Origin: Zingiber officinale
Lineage: Eukaryota; Streptophyta; Magnoliopsida; Zingiberales; Zingiberaceae
NCBI RefSeq assembly: GCF_018446385.1
Contig: NC_055986.1
Span: forward strand, 76,407,659-76,471,658
Reading direction: 5' to 3'
Length of the DNA stretch: 64,000 nucleotides
Positions 46,813 through 60,039 of this stretch are shown here, piece after piece (position 1 is the stretch's first letter; each line of letters starts with the position of its first letter). Made by a program: the position numbers and the translations under genes. The notes under the pieces are model-generated. The model saw only the letters and a list, made by a program, of their open reading frames with translations, was not told where the DNA came from and searched no databases.

Positions 46813-47736
46813 TGTAGGTCCCTTGCAGTTGATAAGAGGGGGGGGGGGGGGGTGAATTGCCTTGCATAATATAAAACAGTAATACATTTCTCAAACAATC
46901 GGGCTTAACACAATTACACACTTTAAACAAAATATAATGAAATAAAACAAGTACGAGACAAATGATTTTTTTACTTGGTTGGCAATTAGAGGATTGCTAC
47001 TCCAAGGAATGTAAGTTCATTTATCAAGATCTCATTCTCGAACAAAACGTTAGAGGCGAAGAAGCCTCGTACACGAAAATAACACTCGAAAATGAAAGAC
47101 TGAAAAGATTTGAAGTACAAAGTGTGTTATATGAAAAGGAGAAGACCAGGGCTCAATATAACCCACTAGTCGAAAATGACCGTTTGTTGACGTGTTACAA
47201 TCCGAGTGCCCAGACCCTCTCCAGGCACTCCCAACATAGTAAATCTTATTGTCACATAAACGGCTATACAACGGGCACGGGATAAAATTTTATCCTGGTC
47301 CAAGCGCTCGAACCAGGTCCGGGTGCTTGGACACCCTTCCTTGAACATGAGGGCATCGAGGCGCCCCTGGGCTGACCCGGGGTCCGGGTGCCCTGACCTA
47401 GTCCGAGCGCCCAGAGCACCCGGGGGCCTAGACTTGGTCCAGGGGCCCAGATAGTCAACATCTCGTTGACTGTCAGGTTCTGCTCCAATACAACTCTGCT
47501 CGCTTGGATGATCACGGTCATCCTAAATAGGACTCACCCAAAATTATTTTTCGACCTTCTCGAGCAATCTTCTGCTCAGGCTTCTCGTCCCTCAGAAATG
47601 TCTCGCACTTCCTTCTTGTCCTCCATCATAATATTCCACAACACCTTGTCCCTCGAACGCACCGAGTCTGTTGACTCTCTCTTATGCTGTCCTTCTCTCT
47701 AGTTGCATCTTTCCCTTAACTTTCTGTGCTCCTAAG
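46813..47736 (-). repeat. 5' LTR of Sire-B, first part
   Basis: It begins TGTAGGTCCC next to the primer-binding site and includes a 15-base G run (46838-46852) where the other LTR has GAGGAAGG. It is cut after CTCCTAAG by Copia-C and continues at 57362. Confidence 0.85.
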
Positions 47737-50288
47737 TGTTGGTTGCTACTCGGAAAACCTAGAGGTTCCACTGTACAAAAATTTTGTACAAAGGTCTGAA
47801 CCTTTTCCTAGCTACCATGTGTTCTTTTAAATTAAATTTTGGATCGCCTGCGGAACTTAACACGTTTGATCCAAAACTTAATCTATTCGTTCTTTTAGGT
47901 TTTGACTTGGGTCTCCTGCGGAACTTAACACGTTCGACCCAAATCACCTTAAGTTATTAATTCCATTAAATATTAATTTCCATAATTGGTTCCCAGTACT
48001 GACGTGGCGAGGCACATGACCTTCTTGGATATGGGAGCAACCACCACCGACTAGACAAAACCTTTTATGAAAAGCTAATATTTAATTTCCTAAAATAACT
48101 TTAGGTTAACCGAAAAGAACAATCAAATCACAAGGGAAAGAAAAACAAAAGAACACTATATCGAAAATAAATTCGAAACTCTAGAATCGTATGCCTCTTG
48201 TATTTAGTATTATTTCCAAAAATAACTAGTATGATGCGGAAACAAAAATTACTAGTTATACCTTTTAGAAAGACCTCTTGATCTTCTACCGTATTCCTCT
48301 TCTAACCTCGGACGTTGTGTGGGCAACGATCTTCCGAGATGAGAACCATCAAGCACCTTCTTCTTCCTTACAAGTTTCGGCCATCAAAAACTTCTCCTAG
48401 GATGAAGAGGTTCGGCCACCACCACCATGCTCCAAGGGATGCTAGAAAGCTTCTTCTCTCCTTCTTCTCCTTCTTAGATCCGGCCACCAAAGCTATCTCC
48501 ACCATGAGAAGGTTTCGGCCACACAAAGGAGAGGAGAGGAAAGAAAGGGCCGGCCACACCCAAGGAGAAAAGAGAGGAAAAATAGAATAGAGTCGTTAGC
48601 CTTGAAGCCTCCTCTACCCCCTCTTTTATAATCCTTGGTCTTGGCAAATAAAGAAAATTTAATAAAAACTTCCTTAATTCTTTTGGCATTGAAAAGGAAA
48701 ATTTATTTAATTAAAATAATTTTCTCTTTTCAAATTATAATGGCCGGCCACTCTTCTCCCCAAAACAAGGAGAGTTTTAATTAAAACAAAAATGAAAACT
48801 TCCTAATTTATTTCTAGAAATTTATAAAAATTTCTCCAATAATTTTAATCCCTTCATGATTGGTTAATAAAAAGAATTTTATAAATTAAAATCTTTCTTT
48901 TAAACATGTGGATAATTTTCAAAAAGGAAAGTTATCTCTAAAAATTAAAATCTCCTTTCAATCTACAAATAAGGAAAGATATTAAATCTTTTCTTAATCT
49001 TTTGTAGAAACTAATAAAAGAGAATTTTTAATTTTTAAACTTTCTTTTAAATCATGAATATAATTAAAAGGAAATTTTTTACCAAAATTAAAATCAACCT
49101 TTAATCTACAAATAAGGAAAGAGATTTTAACTCTTCTCTTAATCTTTTGTAGAATCTTATAAAAGGAAGGATTTAAATTTTAAACTCTCTTTTAAATTAT
49201 ATTATCCACATAAGAAAAATTTTAAAATTAAAATTCCTTTTTATTTTAATAGGGACGGCCACATGAATTCACCCATGAACATACCCATGGCCGGCCCTAG
49301 CTTGGTCTCCAAGCTAGCTTGGCCGGCCCCTATAGGATGGGTAAGAAGGTGGGTATAGGTGGGTATAGTACTCTATAATTAAGAGGCTACGATAGGGACC
49401 GAGAGGAGGAATTGGTTTTGGTCTCCCGATAAAATTAAGCATCCCGTGCTCGCCCCGAACACACAACTTAATTTTATCAATAATAATTCATTCCACTAGA
49501 GAACTATTATTGAACTACCGCACCAATCCCAAATTACATTTTGGGCTCCTTCTTATTATGAGTGTGTTAGTCTCCCTGTGTTTAAGATATCGAATGTCCA
49601 CTAATTAAGTAAGTTACTGACAACTCACTTAATTAATATCTAGCTCCAAGAGTAGTACCACTCAACTTCATCGTCATGTCGGACTAAGTCCACCTGCAGG
49701 GTTTAACATGACAATCCTTATGAGCTCCTCTTGGGGACATTCTCAACCTAGATTACTAGGACACAGTTTCCTTCTATAATCAACAACACACACTATAAGT
49801 GATATCATTTCCCAACTTATCGAGCTTATTGATTCATCGAACTAAATCTCACTCATTGATAAATTAAAGAAATAAATATCAAATATATGTGCTTGTTATT
49901 ATATTAGGATTAAGAGCACACAATTCCATAATAACCGAGGTCTTTGTTTCTTTATAAAGTCAGTATAAAAGAAACGACATCAAATGGTCCTACTCAATAC
50001 ACTCTAAGTGTACTAGTGTAATTATATAGTTAAGATAAACTAACACCTAATTACACTACGACCTTCCAATGGTTTGTTCCTTTCTATCATGGTCGTGAGC
50101 CACTGTTTATAATTTATAAGGAACCGATAACATGATCTTCTGTGTGTGACACCACACACCATGTTATCTACAATATAAATTAATTGAGCAACTACATTTA
50201 TCATAAATGTAGACATTTGACCAATGTGATTCTTATTTCTAGATAAATGTTCATACCAAAAGCTAGGCTTTTAGTATACACTCTAACA
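47737..50288 (-). repeat. 3' LTR of Copia-C
   Basis: It is 2552 bp; the plus strand runs TGTTGGTTGCTAC...ACTCTAACA. TATAAAAG (minus) is at 48630-48623. It holds a tandem duplication of about 143 bp (CTACAAATAAGG at 48963 and 49106). It differs from the other LTR only at scattered bases. Confidence 0.94.
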
Positions 50289-53200
50289 ATCTCCCACTTA
50301 TACTAAAAGACTAAGCTGTCATATCTGCTGCCATACATTTGATTCCCAAGCCTTTCAAAAAGCTCTTGCCTTAAGGACCTTAGGTTATCATCTGATACAA
50401 TCTAGGCGGCAACAACTTCTCCTCGTTATACAATTTCTTGTATTGGGTAGTACTTGCGCTCTATTGTGTTTTCTTGCCTTATAGACTCATGGTTTCTTCG
50501 AGTTTGTTACTGCACCATTATTATTACAATAAATTTTAATAATCTTTGGACAAACTAGAAATCATATCTAAGTCTATCTTGAGGTAATTAAGTCATTCAG
50601 CTTTTATGGCTACCTCAGAGGCTTGCTTCTATGGTGGAGTCCAGAAAAAACACCTATGCTTATCACTCTTCCATAGTTATGACTTTTCCTCCTAAAGTAA
50701 ACACAAAACCCCGAGGTCGACTTATTATTGTCCCTATCCGATTGGAAGTCAAAATCTGTGTAACTCACAGGGACCAAATTAACTGCCTTGTAAGCTAGCA
50801 TATAATCTCTAGCGCCTCTAAGGTACTTTAATATATGCTTTACTGCAGTCCAATGTCCTTGTCTAGGGTTACTTTGATATCTGCTAACTATGCCCTTGGT
50901 AAAACAGATTTCTGATCTCGTGCATAGCATACATTAGGCTTCCGATAGCCGAAGCATAAAGAACTGCCTTTATTTCCTTTATCTCCTTTGATGTCTACAG
51001 AGACATATCTTTAGATAAAGCTACTCCATCCTAAAAAGTAAGAAACCTTTCTTGGAGTTTTGCATGCTTAAAACGAGCAAGGATTTTTCTGATGTATGAA
51101 GCTTGGAATAAGTAAAATATTCTTTTCTTGCGATCCCTTATTACTTTGATCTCAAGAATATATACATTCTTCCAAGTCCTTTATATCAAATTGTTTGGAC
51201 AACCATACCCTTACTTCTGACAATATTTTGATATTGTTTCCAACTACCAAAAATGTTATCTGCGTATAGTACAAGAAATACCACCACGCTTCCATCACAC
51301 CTTTTGTATACACAAGACTTATCCAGTTACTAAATGAATCCAAAGGTCTGGATTACTTTGATAAACTGGATGTTCCAAGACCTTGAAGCTTTGTATCAGT
51401 ACATAGACTGATTGAGCTTGCACACAAGATGCTCTTAGCCCTTTGCAATGAACCCTTCTGGTTGCTTTATATGGATGCTTTCTTCAAGACTTCCATTAAG
51501 GAATGCTGTCTTGACATCCACTTACCAAATAGATAAAAGAATCCGGATAGACTTAAGCATGGCTACCAGTGAAAAAGTTTCCTTTTTCATCTAGCCTTGT
51601 TTTGAAAGTTTCTACCTTCCTGTCTATCCCTCTTTTCCTATTATAGACCTTTTTATACCCAAAGGCTTTTACACCATTTGGTGGTTCTACAAGCTTCCAG
51701 ATTTTATTAGAATACATATATTCTAATTCTGTTATTCATTACTCTTTGCCAAGATATTGCATCTTTATCTTGGAGTGTTTCATCATATGTCCGGAGATCA
51801 GGTTCATGTCCTCCAGGGATCGAGTCTAAAAACTCTCCCAAAACATGAATCTTTTTAGGTTGCTTAACAACCCTCCCACTACGACAAGACACTTTCTACA
51901 ATTGTGTACCATTTGTGATACGTGTTGCAGTTTCCTTGTGATATCTCATCTTGTACAGTTGGTACTAGATTAGACATGCCTTTTAATATTTCCTTAAGAA
52001 CAAATTTTCTTATGGGCACATGGTTTATTACATAGTCCTTTTCTAAAAATCGGTCATTGATGCTAACAATGACCTTCTGATTTTTAAGACTATAAACCTA
52101 CTTTCATTTCACAAGGATAACCCACAAACAAGTGAATTCCTGTCCAACTTATCATTGTCTCTCTTCTGCATATGTGCTGGATTACCCGAATTTGAATATG
52201 CTTCGAAATAGGCTTACGCCTATTCAGCAATTCTATATGAGTAGAGAGTTCTGACTTTGGAAGGTACTATATTCACTTCCGTTTCCAGAGTATATCCTAA
52301 AAATGATTTTGGTAATATTCTAAATAACTCATCAATCTACTTATTTCCATAAGAGTCCTATACCTTCCTTTTTCTTCACCATTGGGGTGTACCAGGTGCA
52401 GTTAGTTGGGATTGAATCCCTACTTCTGATAAGTGACTCCTAAATTCTCCCAAGAGGTACTTGCCACTATGTTCTTACCATAGTGACTTTTACTTTGTCG
52501 TTTCTCCACATCAGCCTCGTACTCTTTGAACTAATCAAAGTACTTAGACTTGCGGCACATCAAGTAAATATATCCGTATCTCAAATAGTTGTCTATAAAA
52601 TAGATGAAATATTTGAAACAACCTCTTGCCTGGATGCTCATAGGATCACACAAATCAGAATGAACCGATTTCAACATATCTTTGACTCCATACCCCTTGG
52701 ACTTAAAAGCTTCTTGGTTATTTTCCTTCCAAGTAAGACTCGCAGGTTGGAAAGATTTCCACTACCAATGAACCCAAAAGTTCATCAGCTACCAATAAAT
52801 CCTACTCAAGTATAACCTAGCTTTAGATGCCAAAGATATAATTGGTTCATTTCCGAAGGTTGCTTTCTCTTAAAATTAGAAGATGTGTTACTAATTTCCA
52901 TTTGTTGCATCGTGGGAGTTATTGGATTATAAATTGTCAACCATCATACCAGAATAGATAACTTCCCTATTTTTCTTGATAACAACTTTGTTATCAAAAT
53001 TGACACAATATCTATAATAGTTTAGAAACTGAAATCAGGTTCTTTCTAAACGTGGTACGTAAAGACAATTACTTAAAATCCATATTTTATTCTTATCAAA
53101 GGATAAACATCTCCCACTGCAACAACTACCACTTTTACAGTAGTGCCCATGTGGACGGTGATTTACCTTTCATTTAGTTGTCGGGTTTTCTGGAACCCTG

Positions 53201-53426
53201 CAATGAATTGCAGACATGATTAATGGCATCTTGTATCTACACTCCAGGTTCTGGTAGATAACACCACTAGACAATAGACATGTTTCAACTAATGAATTAA
53301 ATACACCTAAATTGTTCTTAGTTCTAAGAAGACAGTCTACCTTAATGTCCAAGTCCTATTTCCAATCATTACAATTGGGACTACTAAGTCTTTTCTATAG
53401 TATGACTACTAGGGATTGACAAACAT
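50289..53426 (-). pseudogene. Copia-C gag-pol, gag mostly deleted, pol decayed
   Basis: Minus-strand pieces occur in order. A gag start near 53426 retains only NKLTGPN-like and LDIK residues; it then jumps straight to the post-knuckle segment (NNLG..SLVETCLLS, 53352-53170). So most of gag, including the knuckle, is missing. Integrase fragments lie at about 52760-52000. RT start is at 51892-51400, an FLVVGNNI...SEVRVWLSKQFDIKDLEE piece at 51343-51152, and RNase H at 50930-50500 (YTDFDFQSDRDNNKSTSGF). Many stops and frameshifts are present. Compared with Copia-B the same regions are clearly more decayed. Confidence 0.85.
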
Positions 53427-54797
53427 CCTAAGAATCTCAAAAATATTTGGTCAAGATCAACTCCTTAAAATCTCCATGAATTTTGTGTATACAAAATCGA
53501 AGAGGAGATTTTATTCATTAATTTTATTATCTCGTCAACTTTACTTTATAACGAATAAAATTAATAGTTGATCTGTCTTTGATCAAATATTTGGTCAAAA
53601 CTCTTTGAATTTAAAATAACATTGATTCCTCAAACAATATTATTTAAATTTACCAACACCTCAAACACCGTGAATTTTGCATGTCACGTTAGTGTGGACG
53701 TATACAAATTCATCATTTGTAAGAGGAGGGTTTTACCCATTGACTATCTTGTCAATATAACTTTTTGACAAATAAAATTACCTCAAACACCATGAATCTT
53801 GTATGCCACATTAGTGTGGACGTATACAAATTCAAACATTTGTAAGAGGAGGGTTTATTAATTTTATTATATTGCCAATCTAGTTTTATGACAAATCAAT
53901 AGTTGATTTCCTTTTGGTCACACAAGTGATAGTAGTGACTCCGTTGGGAGGATACTATTAAATGTGTCTAAGTGTATACCATTACTTGACACTAAGTCCA
54001 TTAATAAGATTATGCCCTTCCGTTGGGGAAGATCACACGCTCTTAATTAACTTCCTATAGTCATCCAAAATGGAAGTCTATTCTAGTGATCCACAAACAA
54101 GCTTATCCGTTATGGAGGAAGGCACTTCGAGCCAACGCGCAAGCTTGTTTGCATCACTTACAAACCAGTAATGGAGACCATGGGATTTACTTAAAAATCC
54201 TCTCCCACTTAGTTATTTATAAATGAGGAATTTTAACTATGCTAGCCTACTAAATATGCATACTAACAAGCACACACAACACAAGATAAAAAGCAATAAA
54301 TAGAAAAACTAATTTTCAACTATTATGGCTTTTATCTATTGTCCTCCGTGTGTCACCAACCCTAACTGCTGCCATCTTTGGCCACCGCCTTCGGGTCTAG
54401 TTGTCGCATCCATCTTGCTCCTTGTTCCACTGCGCCTCGGTCCTTAAAAGGTTCCACGCCTTGCAAGACTCGATCCGCGACATAAATAGAATTTTACATT
54501 TTTCGATCCTATATTCCTCGAAGGAATGTACATGTATCTAGATCAAAAATAAAATCCTAATAAAACTAAATACAGCTCCTGCTGTATTTTATAATACAAT
54601 CATGCACATACAATAAAATGCCCTTGACATGTCCAAGGGTCCAATCACACAAATAATAACTATAAGCCATAATAGTTGGATCCTGCATCCACAAAGTTAG
54701 CACATCCTACTATTAACTTGCCTAAATTATGTATGACATGTGCATAATTAAACTAATACCAAATACACAGAGGCAAAACCCTAGCTCTGATACCAAT
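53427..54797 (-). other. Copia-C untranslated leader with primer-binding site
   Basis: The primer-binding site TGGTATCAGAGC (minus strand 54795-54784) lies two bases from the LTR. The leader contains repeats of about 123 bp beginning CCTCAAACACC (about 53659 and 53782), with a third more diverged copy near 53470; Copia-B has one. No coding frame is recognised. Confidence 0.75.
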
Positions 54798-57356
54798 TGT
54801 TGGTTGCTACTCGGAAAACCTAGAGGTTCCACTGTACAAAAATTTTGTACAAAGGTCTGAACCTTTTCCTAGCTACCATGTGTTCTTTTAAATTAAATTT
54901 TGGATCGCCTGCGGAACTTAACACGTTTGATCCAAAACTTAATCTATTCGTTCTTTTAGGTTTTGACTTGGGTCTCCTGCGGAACATAACACGTTCGACC
55001 CAAATCACCTTAAGTTATTAATTCCATTAAATATTAATTTCCATAATTGGTTCTCAGTACTGACGTGGAGAGGCACATGGCCTTCTTGGATATGGGAGCA
55101 ACCACCACCGACTAGACAAAACCTTTTATGGAAAGCTAATATTTAATTTCCTAAAATAACTTTAGGTTAACCGAAAAGAACAATCAAATCACAAGGGAAA
55201 GAAAAACAAAAGAACACTATATCGAAAACAAATTCGAAACTCTAGAATCGTATGCCTCTTGTATTTAGTATTATTTCCAAAAATAACTAGTATGATGCGG
55301 AAACAAAAATTACTAGTTATACCTTTTAGAAAGACCTCTTGATCTTCTACCGTATTCCTCTTCTAACTTCGGACGTTGTGTGGGCAACGATCTTCTGAGA
55401 TGAGAACCACCAAGCACCTTCTTCTTCCTTACAAGTTTCGGCCATCAAAAACTTCTCCTAGGATGAAGAGGTTCGGCCACCACCACAATGCTCCAAGGGA
55501 TGCTAGAAAAGAGGCTTCTTTTCTCTCCTTCTTCTCCTTCTTAGATCCGGCCACCAAAGCTATCTCCACCATGAGAAGGTTTCGGCCACACAAAGGAGAG
55601 GAGAGGAAAGAAAGGGCCGGCCACACCCAAGGAGAAAAGAGAGGAAAAATAGAATAGAGTCGTTAGCCTTGAAGCCTCCTCTACCCCCTCTTTTATAATC
55701 CTTGGTCTTGGCAAATAAGGAAAATTTAATAAAAACTTCCTTAATTCTTTTGGCATTGAAAAGGAAAATTTATTTAATTAAAATAATTTTCTCTTTTCAA
55801 ATTATAATGGCCGGCCACTCTTCTCCCCAAAACAAGGAGAGCTTTAATTAAAACAAAAATTAAAACTTCCTAATTTATTTCTAGAAATTTATAAAAATTT
55901 CTCCAATAATTTTAATCCCTTCATGATTGGTTAATAAAAAGAATTTTATAAATTAAAATCTTTCTTTTAAACATGTGGATAATTTTCAAAAAGGAAAGTT
56001 ATCTCTAAAAATTAAAATCTCCTTTCAATCTACAAATAAGGAAAGATATTAAATCTTTTCTTAATCTTTTGTAGAAACTAATAAAAGAGAATTTTTAATT
56101 TTTAAACTTTCTTTTAAATCATGAATATAATTAAAAGGAAAGTTTTTACCAAAATTAAAATCAACCTTTAATCTACAAATAAGGAAAGAGATTTTAACTC
56201 TTCTCTTAATCTTTTGTAGAATCTTATAAAAGGAAGGATTTAAATTTTTAAACTCTCTTTTAAATTATATTATCCACATAAGAAAAATTTTAAAATTAAA
56301 ATTCCTTTTTATTTTAATAGGGACGGCCACATGAATTCACCCATGAACATACCCATGGTCGGCCCTAGCTTGGTCTCCAAGCTAGCTTGGCCGGCCCCTA
56401 TAGGATGGGTAAGAAGGTGGGTATAGATGGGTATAGTACTCTATAATTAAGAGGCTACGATAGAGACCGAGAGGAGGAATTGGTTTTGGTCTCCCGATAA
56501 AATTAAGCATCCCGTGCTCGCCCCGAACACACAACTTAATTTTATCAATAATAATTCATTCCACTAGAGAACTATTATTGAACTACCGCACCAATCCCAA
56601 ATTATATTTTGGGCTCCTTCTTATTATGAGTGTGTTAGTCTCCCTGTATTTAAGATAACAAATGTCCACTAATTAAGTAAGTTACTGACAACTCACTTAA
56701 TTAATATCTAGCTCCAAGAGTAGTACCACTCAACTTCATCGTCATGTCGGACTAAGTCCACCTGCAGGGTTTAACATGACAATCCTTATGAGCTCCTCTT
56801 GGGGACATTCTCAACCTAGATTACTAGGACACAGTTTCCTTCTATAATCAACAACACACACTATAAGTGATATCATTTCCCAACTTATCGAGCTTATTGA
56901 TTCATCGAACTAAATCTCACTCATTGATAAATTAAAGAAATAAATATCAAATATATGTGCTTGTTATTATATTAGGATTAAGAGCACACACTTCCATAAT
57001 AACCGAGGTCTTTGTTTCTTTATAAAGTCAGTATAAAAGAAACGACCTCAAATGGTCCTACTCAATACACTCTAAGTGTACTAGTATAATTATATAGTTA
57101 AGATAAACTAACACCTAATTACACTACGACCTTCCAATGGTTTGTTCCTTTCCATCATGGTCGTGAGCCATTGTTTATAATTTATAAGGAACCGATAACA
57201 TGATCTTCTGTGTGTGACACCACACACCATGTTATCTACAATATAAATTAATTGAGCAACTACATTTATCATAAATGTAGACATTTGACCAATGTGATTC
57301 TTATTTCTAGATAAATGTTCATACCAAAAGCTAGGCTTTTAGTATACACTCTAACA
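54798..57356 (-). repeat. 5' LTR of Copia-C
   Basis: It is 2559 bp and almost the same as 47737-50288, including the 143 bp duplication and TATA box (55697-55690). Examples of differences: a short insertion near 55510 and single changes near 54988 and 55070. Confidence 0.94.
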
Positions 57357-57361
57357 CTAAG

Positions 57362-57451
57362 TTCCTGCACACTTAAACACGAGGCATTAAAAGATAACAA
57401 AACCTAACTTGACTTGGTTGATCTCATCAAAACTTCCACGGATTACTGACA
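57362..57451 (-). repeat. 5' LTR of Sire-B, second part
   Basis: This is the last 90 bases of the LTR, starting TTCCTGCACACTTAAAC and ending ACTGACA, which match 44298-44387. It is followed by CTTTA, the target duplication. Confidence 0.85.
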
Positions 57452-57456
57452 CTTTA

Positions 57457-59936
57457 GATCTTTGGTGAAGAACCCCTTAGTTGACTTTGACGGATTCTAG
57501 ACTCAATCACTCAAAACGTTTAGGTGGAGGAAGCTCAGTCTGTAAAAAGCAAGGAAGTATCGATCCCTTTCTCCTCCCCTACACAGCCAGACCGTAAACC
57601 TCTCCCCCTCCCTCAATTGCAAATTGAGAATTCATGAATTAGAAGGGGGAAAAAGGTGGTGCAAGCCTTGGAAGCGCCCCCAACTCCTACTTCAGAATTC
57701 GATCAAGGGTTTTTTGAGGGAGATCATTATTGTTCCTACCATTAGTCGGACATTCACTCCACTCAAGACTACTATTAGTATACGAGAGAATTAAGACAAG
57801 CGACTGATCAACAAAAAGTCAGTCGGAGTTGACTCAGTAAGAGAAGCTTCCCTGAGCCATACAAGTGTTGTCGCCGTCCAGACTGAAATGCTGATATGGA
57901 TCACCAATCAAATTGACAATCTTGCTCTCCTCCTAGGCCAATCTCATCGAGAGGCGAATGAGGAAAAGGACAAAGTCAAAAAGAGCAAAGACATGATTGA
58001 TCCAAGAGAGACTATAAACATGGTTTTGGGAGGCTTGACAGATGGAAATTCCACTTGCACCCAAAAGGTTCATTGTAGAAGACTGGAGAATTATGTAGTC
58101 AATACTAGTTGGGAAAGGGGAAAAGACCCTTCCGTTAGCTTTGGGCTCGAGGATCTGGCATGAATAGAAGCTCCTCATGATGACGCTCTAATGATTGAGG
58201 CTTTCATCGCCAACTACTGGGTGTAGAGTGTTTATAGATACATTTCTTTCAACATTATCTTTAAAATGATTTTAGACCAAATGCAGTTGGCCAAAGAGAA
58301 ACTTAACCATATACATAACCTCTTGTATGGGTTCACAAGACATAAGATGTAATCGTTCAGCCAGATTGACCTTTTCCTTTCTTTGGGGAAGGAGCCATTG
58401 ATGCAGACTCAATGTATGCCCTTCATTATCATGAATACAGCTTCCTCTTATAATTTCATATTGGGGAGACTGGATATAAGTGCCTTTTAGGTAGCAATCT
58501 CTTCTTTCAATCAGAAAATCAATTTCCTAGTGGGGAAGTCGGGTCGGGAGGTGAAAGTTGACCAGTTGATAGTAAAAAAAATGCTACATTGATGTAATCC
58601 TGACTGACTTGCGTAAGGCTTATCATACTTAGGATATTGCAGTCCAAGTCATCAAGGAGGCACTGATATTCTGATCAATGGAGAACCATGAATGCATACA
58701 GATTCATCTCGACTAGTTGGATGGAGTCACTCAATTATCCATGAATCTCCCTTCAAGTCTTGGATAGGAATTAATTGTCCGTCTCTCATGCAACAATGAC
58801 ATTTTTTCCTTATCATTGAAAGATGTTACAAGCATTTCCCAATTGTGATGGTTTATCGGTTAAACACACTTTCAAATATTTGACCCATTTGATAAAAGAA
58901 GCGCAACTTTTCATTAGAGCAAAATTAAGTGATTCAGGAAGAAATTAACAAGTTAATGGATGCGGGACATATACAAGAAGTTCAATTACCAACTTGACTA
59001 GCCAACGTGATACTAGTGTCCAAGAGAGGGGGTAAATGGAGAGTCCGCATTGACTTCCAAGACCTCAACAAGGTCTGCTTGAAGGATTGCAATACTCTCC
59101 CACGAATCGATCAGCTAATAGGTTCAACCTCTAGCTATAAACTCATATCCATACTGGATGCTATCAAGACTATCATTAGATTCCCTTGGTTTTTGAGTAT
59201 CAAGAAAATGTTAGTTTTATTACCTCTATGAGACCTTTTGCTATACTATTACGTCGTTTGTCCTAAATAATACAAAAACAATTTATCAATGACTTATAGA
59301 TCGAATTTTCAAGCACCAAATCAGAAAAAATATCAAGGTGTATTGGATGACATTCTAATCCAAACTGTCTGATCCAAGACTCTGATCTCAGATATTGATG
59401 AGACATGTCATACATTGAGATAATACAGGCTTAAGTTTAATCCTAATAAGTGCCTCTTTTGATTTTGGAATGGAAAAATTCTCGAGTACATCATCATCGA
59501 GCGGGAGATTGAAGTCAACCTTGAGATGGTCTAGGAGATACAAAATATACCACCTCCATGTAATCTCAGCGAAGCATAGTGGCTAGTCAGTCGTATCACG
59601 GTGCTCTCCCGATTCATCTCTTGTGTAGTCTACCGAAGTTTATCCTTTTTTAAGGTGTTGAAGAGAGTTTCTAAATTCGAGCGGGACACAAAGTGTGATG
59701 AGACTTTTGCCAAGTTGAAGGAGTATTTGTACTGTTTACCACTACTCTCTAAGCCGGTAGTGGGTGAAATGTTATTTTATTTATCAACATCAAAGAGAGT
59801 AGTCATCATAGTCTTTCTCCTTCAAGAGGAAGGGGGTATACAACCCATCTATCTTATAAGTCATTTGTTAAAGGAAGCTAAGAGTAGGTATACCAATCTT
59901 GAGAAATTGGCTCTCAGTTTGACCCTTTATGCTTGA
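57457..59936 (+). pseudogene. Tat gypsy gag end, protease, RT and RNase H (degenerate)
   Basis: After the Sire-B target duplication the gag continues (RSLVKNPLVDFDG). The gag-protease linker is open at 57888-58163 (INMVLGGLTDG, then SFGLEDLA). The protease follows at about 58170-58480 (APHDDALMIEAFIANYWV, LYGFTRHK, ASSYNFILGR) with the catalytic D-S-G lost. RT starts near 58930 (KLMDAGHIQEVQLP) and is open at 59007-59231 (LVSKRGGKWRVRIDFQDLNK). A DDILIQT remnant of the YxDD box is near 59345. RNase H is open at 59601-59936 (CDETFAKLKEYL, LQEEGGIQPIYLISHLL). In Ty3/gypsy elements these enzymes process the polyprotein and copy RNA to DNA. Many stops make this copy inactive. Confidence 0.8.
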
Positions 59937-60039
59937 TGACTGAGGTTGTATTTCTTGGCTTATTCCATTACAGTCCTTACCAATAGTACTCTAGATCGAG
60001 TGCTAACAAAACTGGAAGCTTCTAGAAGATTGATTAATA

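Larger units (their letters stand above)
47737..57356 (-). mobile_element. Copia-C, complete 9.6 kb long-LTR Copia element with a defective interior
   Basis: LTRs are at 47737-50288 and 54798-57356, with the target duplication CTAAG on both sides (47732-47736 and 57357-57361). It inserted into the 5' LTR of Sire-B. The flanks join to a sequence matching 44280-44300 of the other LTR. On the minus strand the order is 5' LTR, primer-binding site (54795-54784), leader, gag stub, decayed pol, a GTGGGAGAT purine tract and 3' LTR. Confidence 0.96.
43474..57451 (-). mobile_element. Sire-B, second pol-less Sirevirus-like element, itself interrupted by Copia-C
   Basis: It has the target duplication CTTTA on both sides (43469-43473 and 57452-57456). 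The 3' LTR is 43474-44387. The 5' LTR runs 46813-47736 and, after Copia-C, 57362-57451. Removing Copia-C and its duplicate CTAAG leaves about 4.35 kb, close to Sire-A. The primer-binding site is TGATATCAGAGC (46810-46799, minus strand). Gag remnants are homologous to those of Sire-A. There is no pol. Confidence 0.9.
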
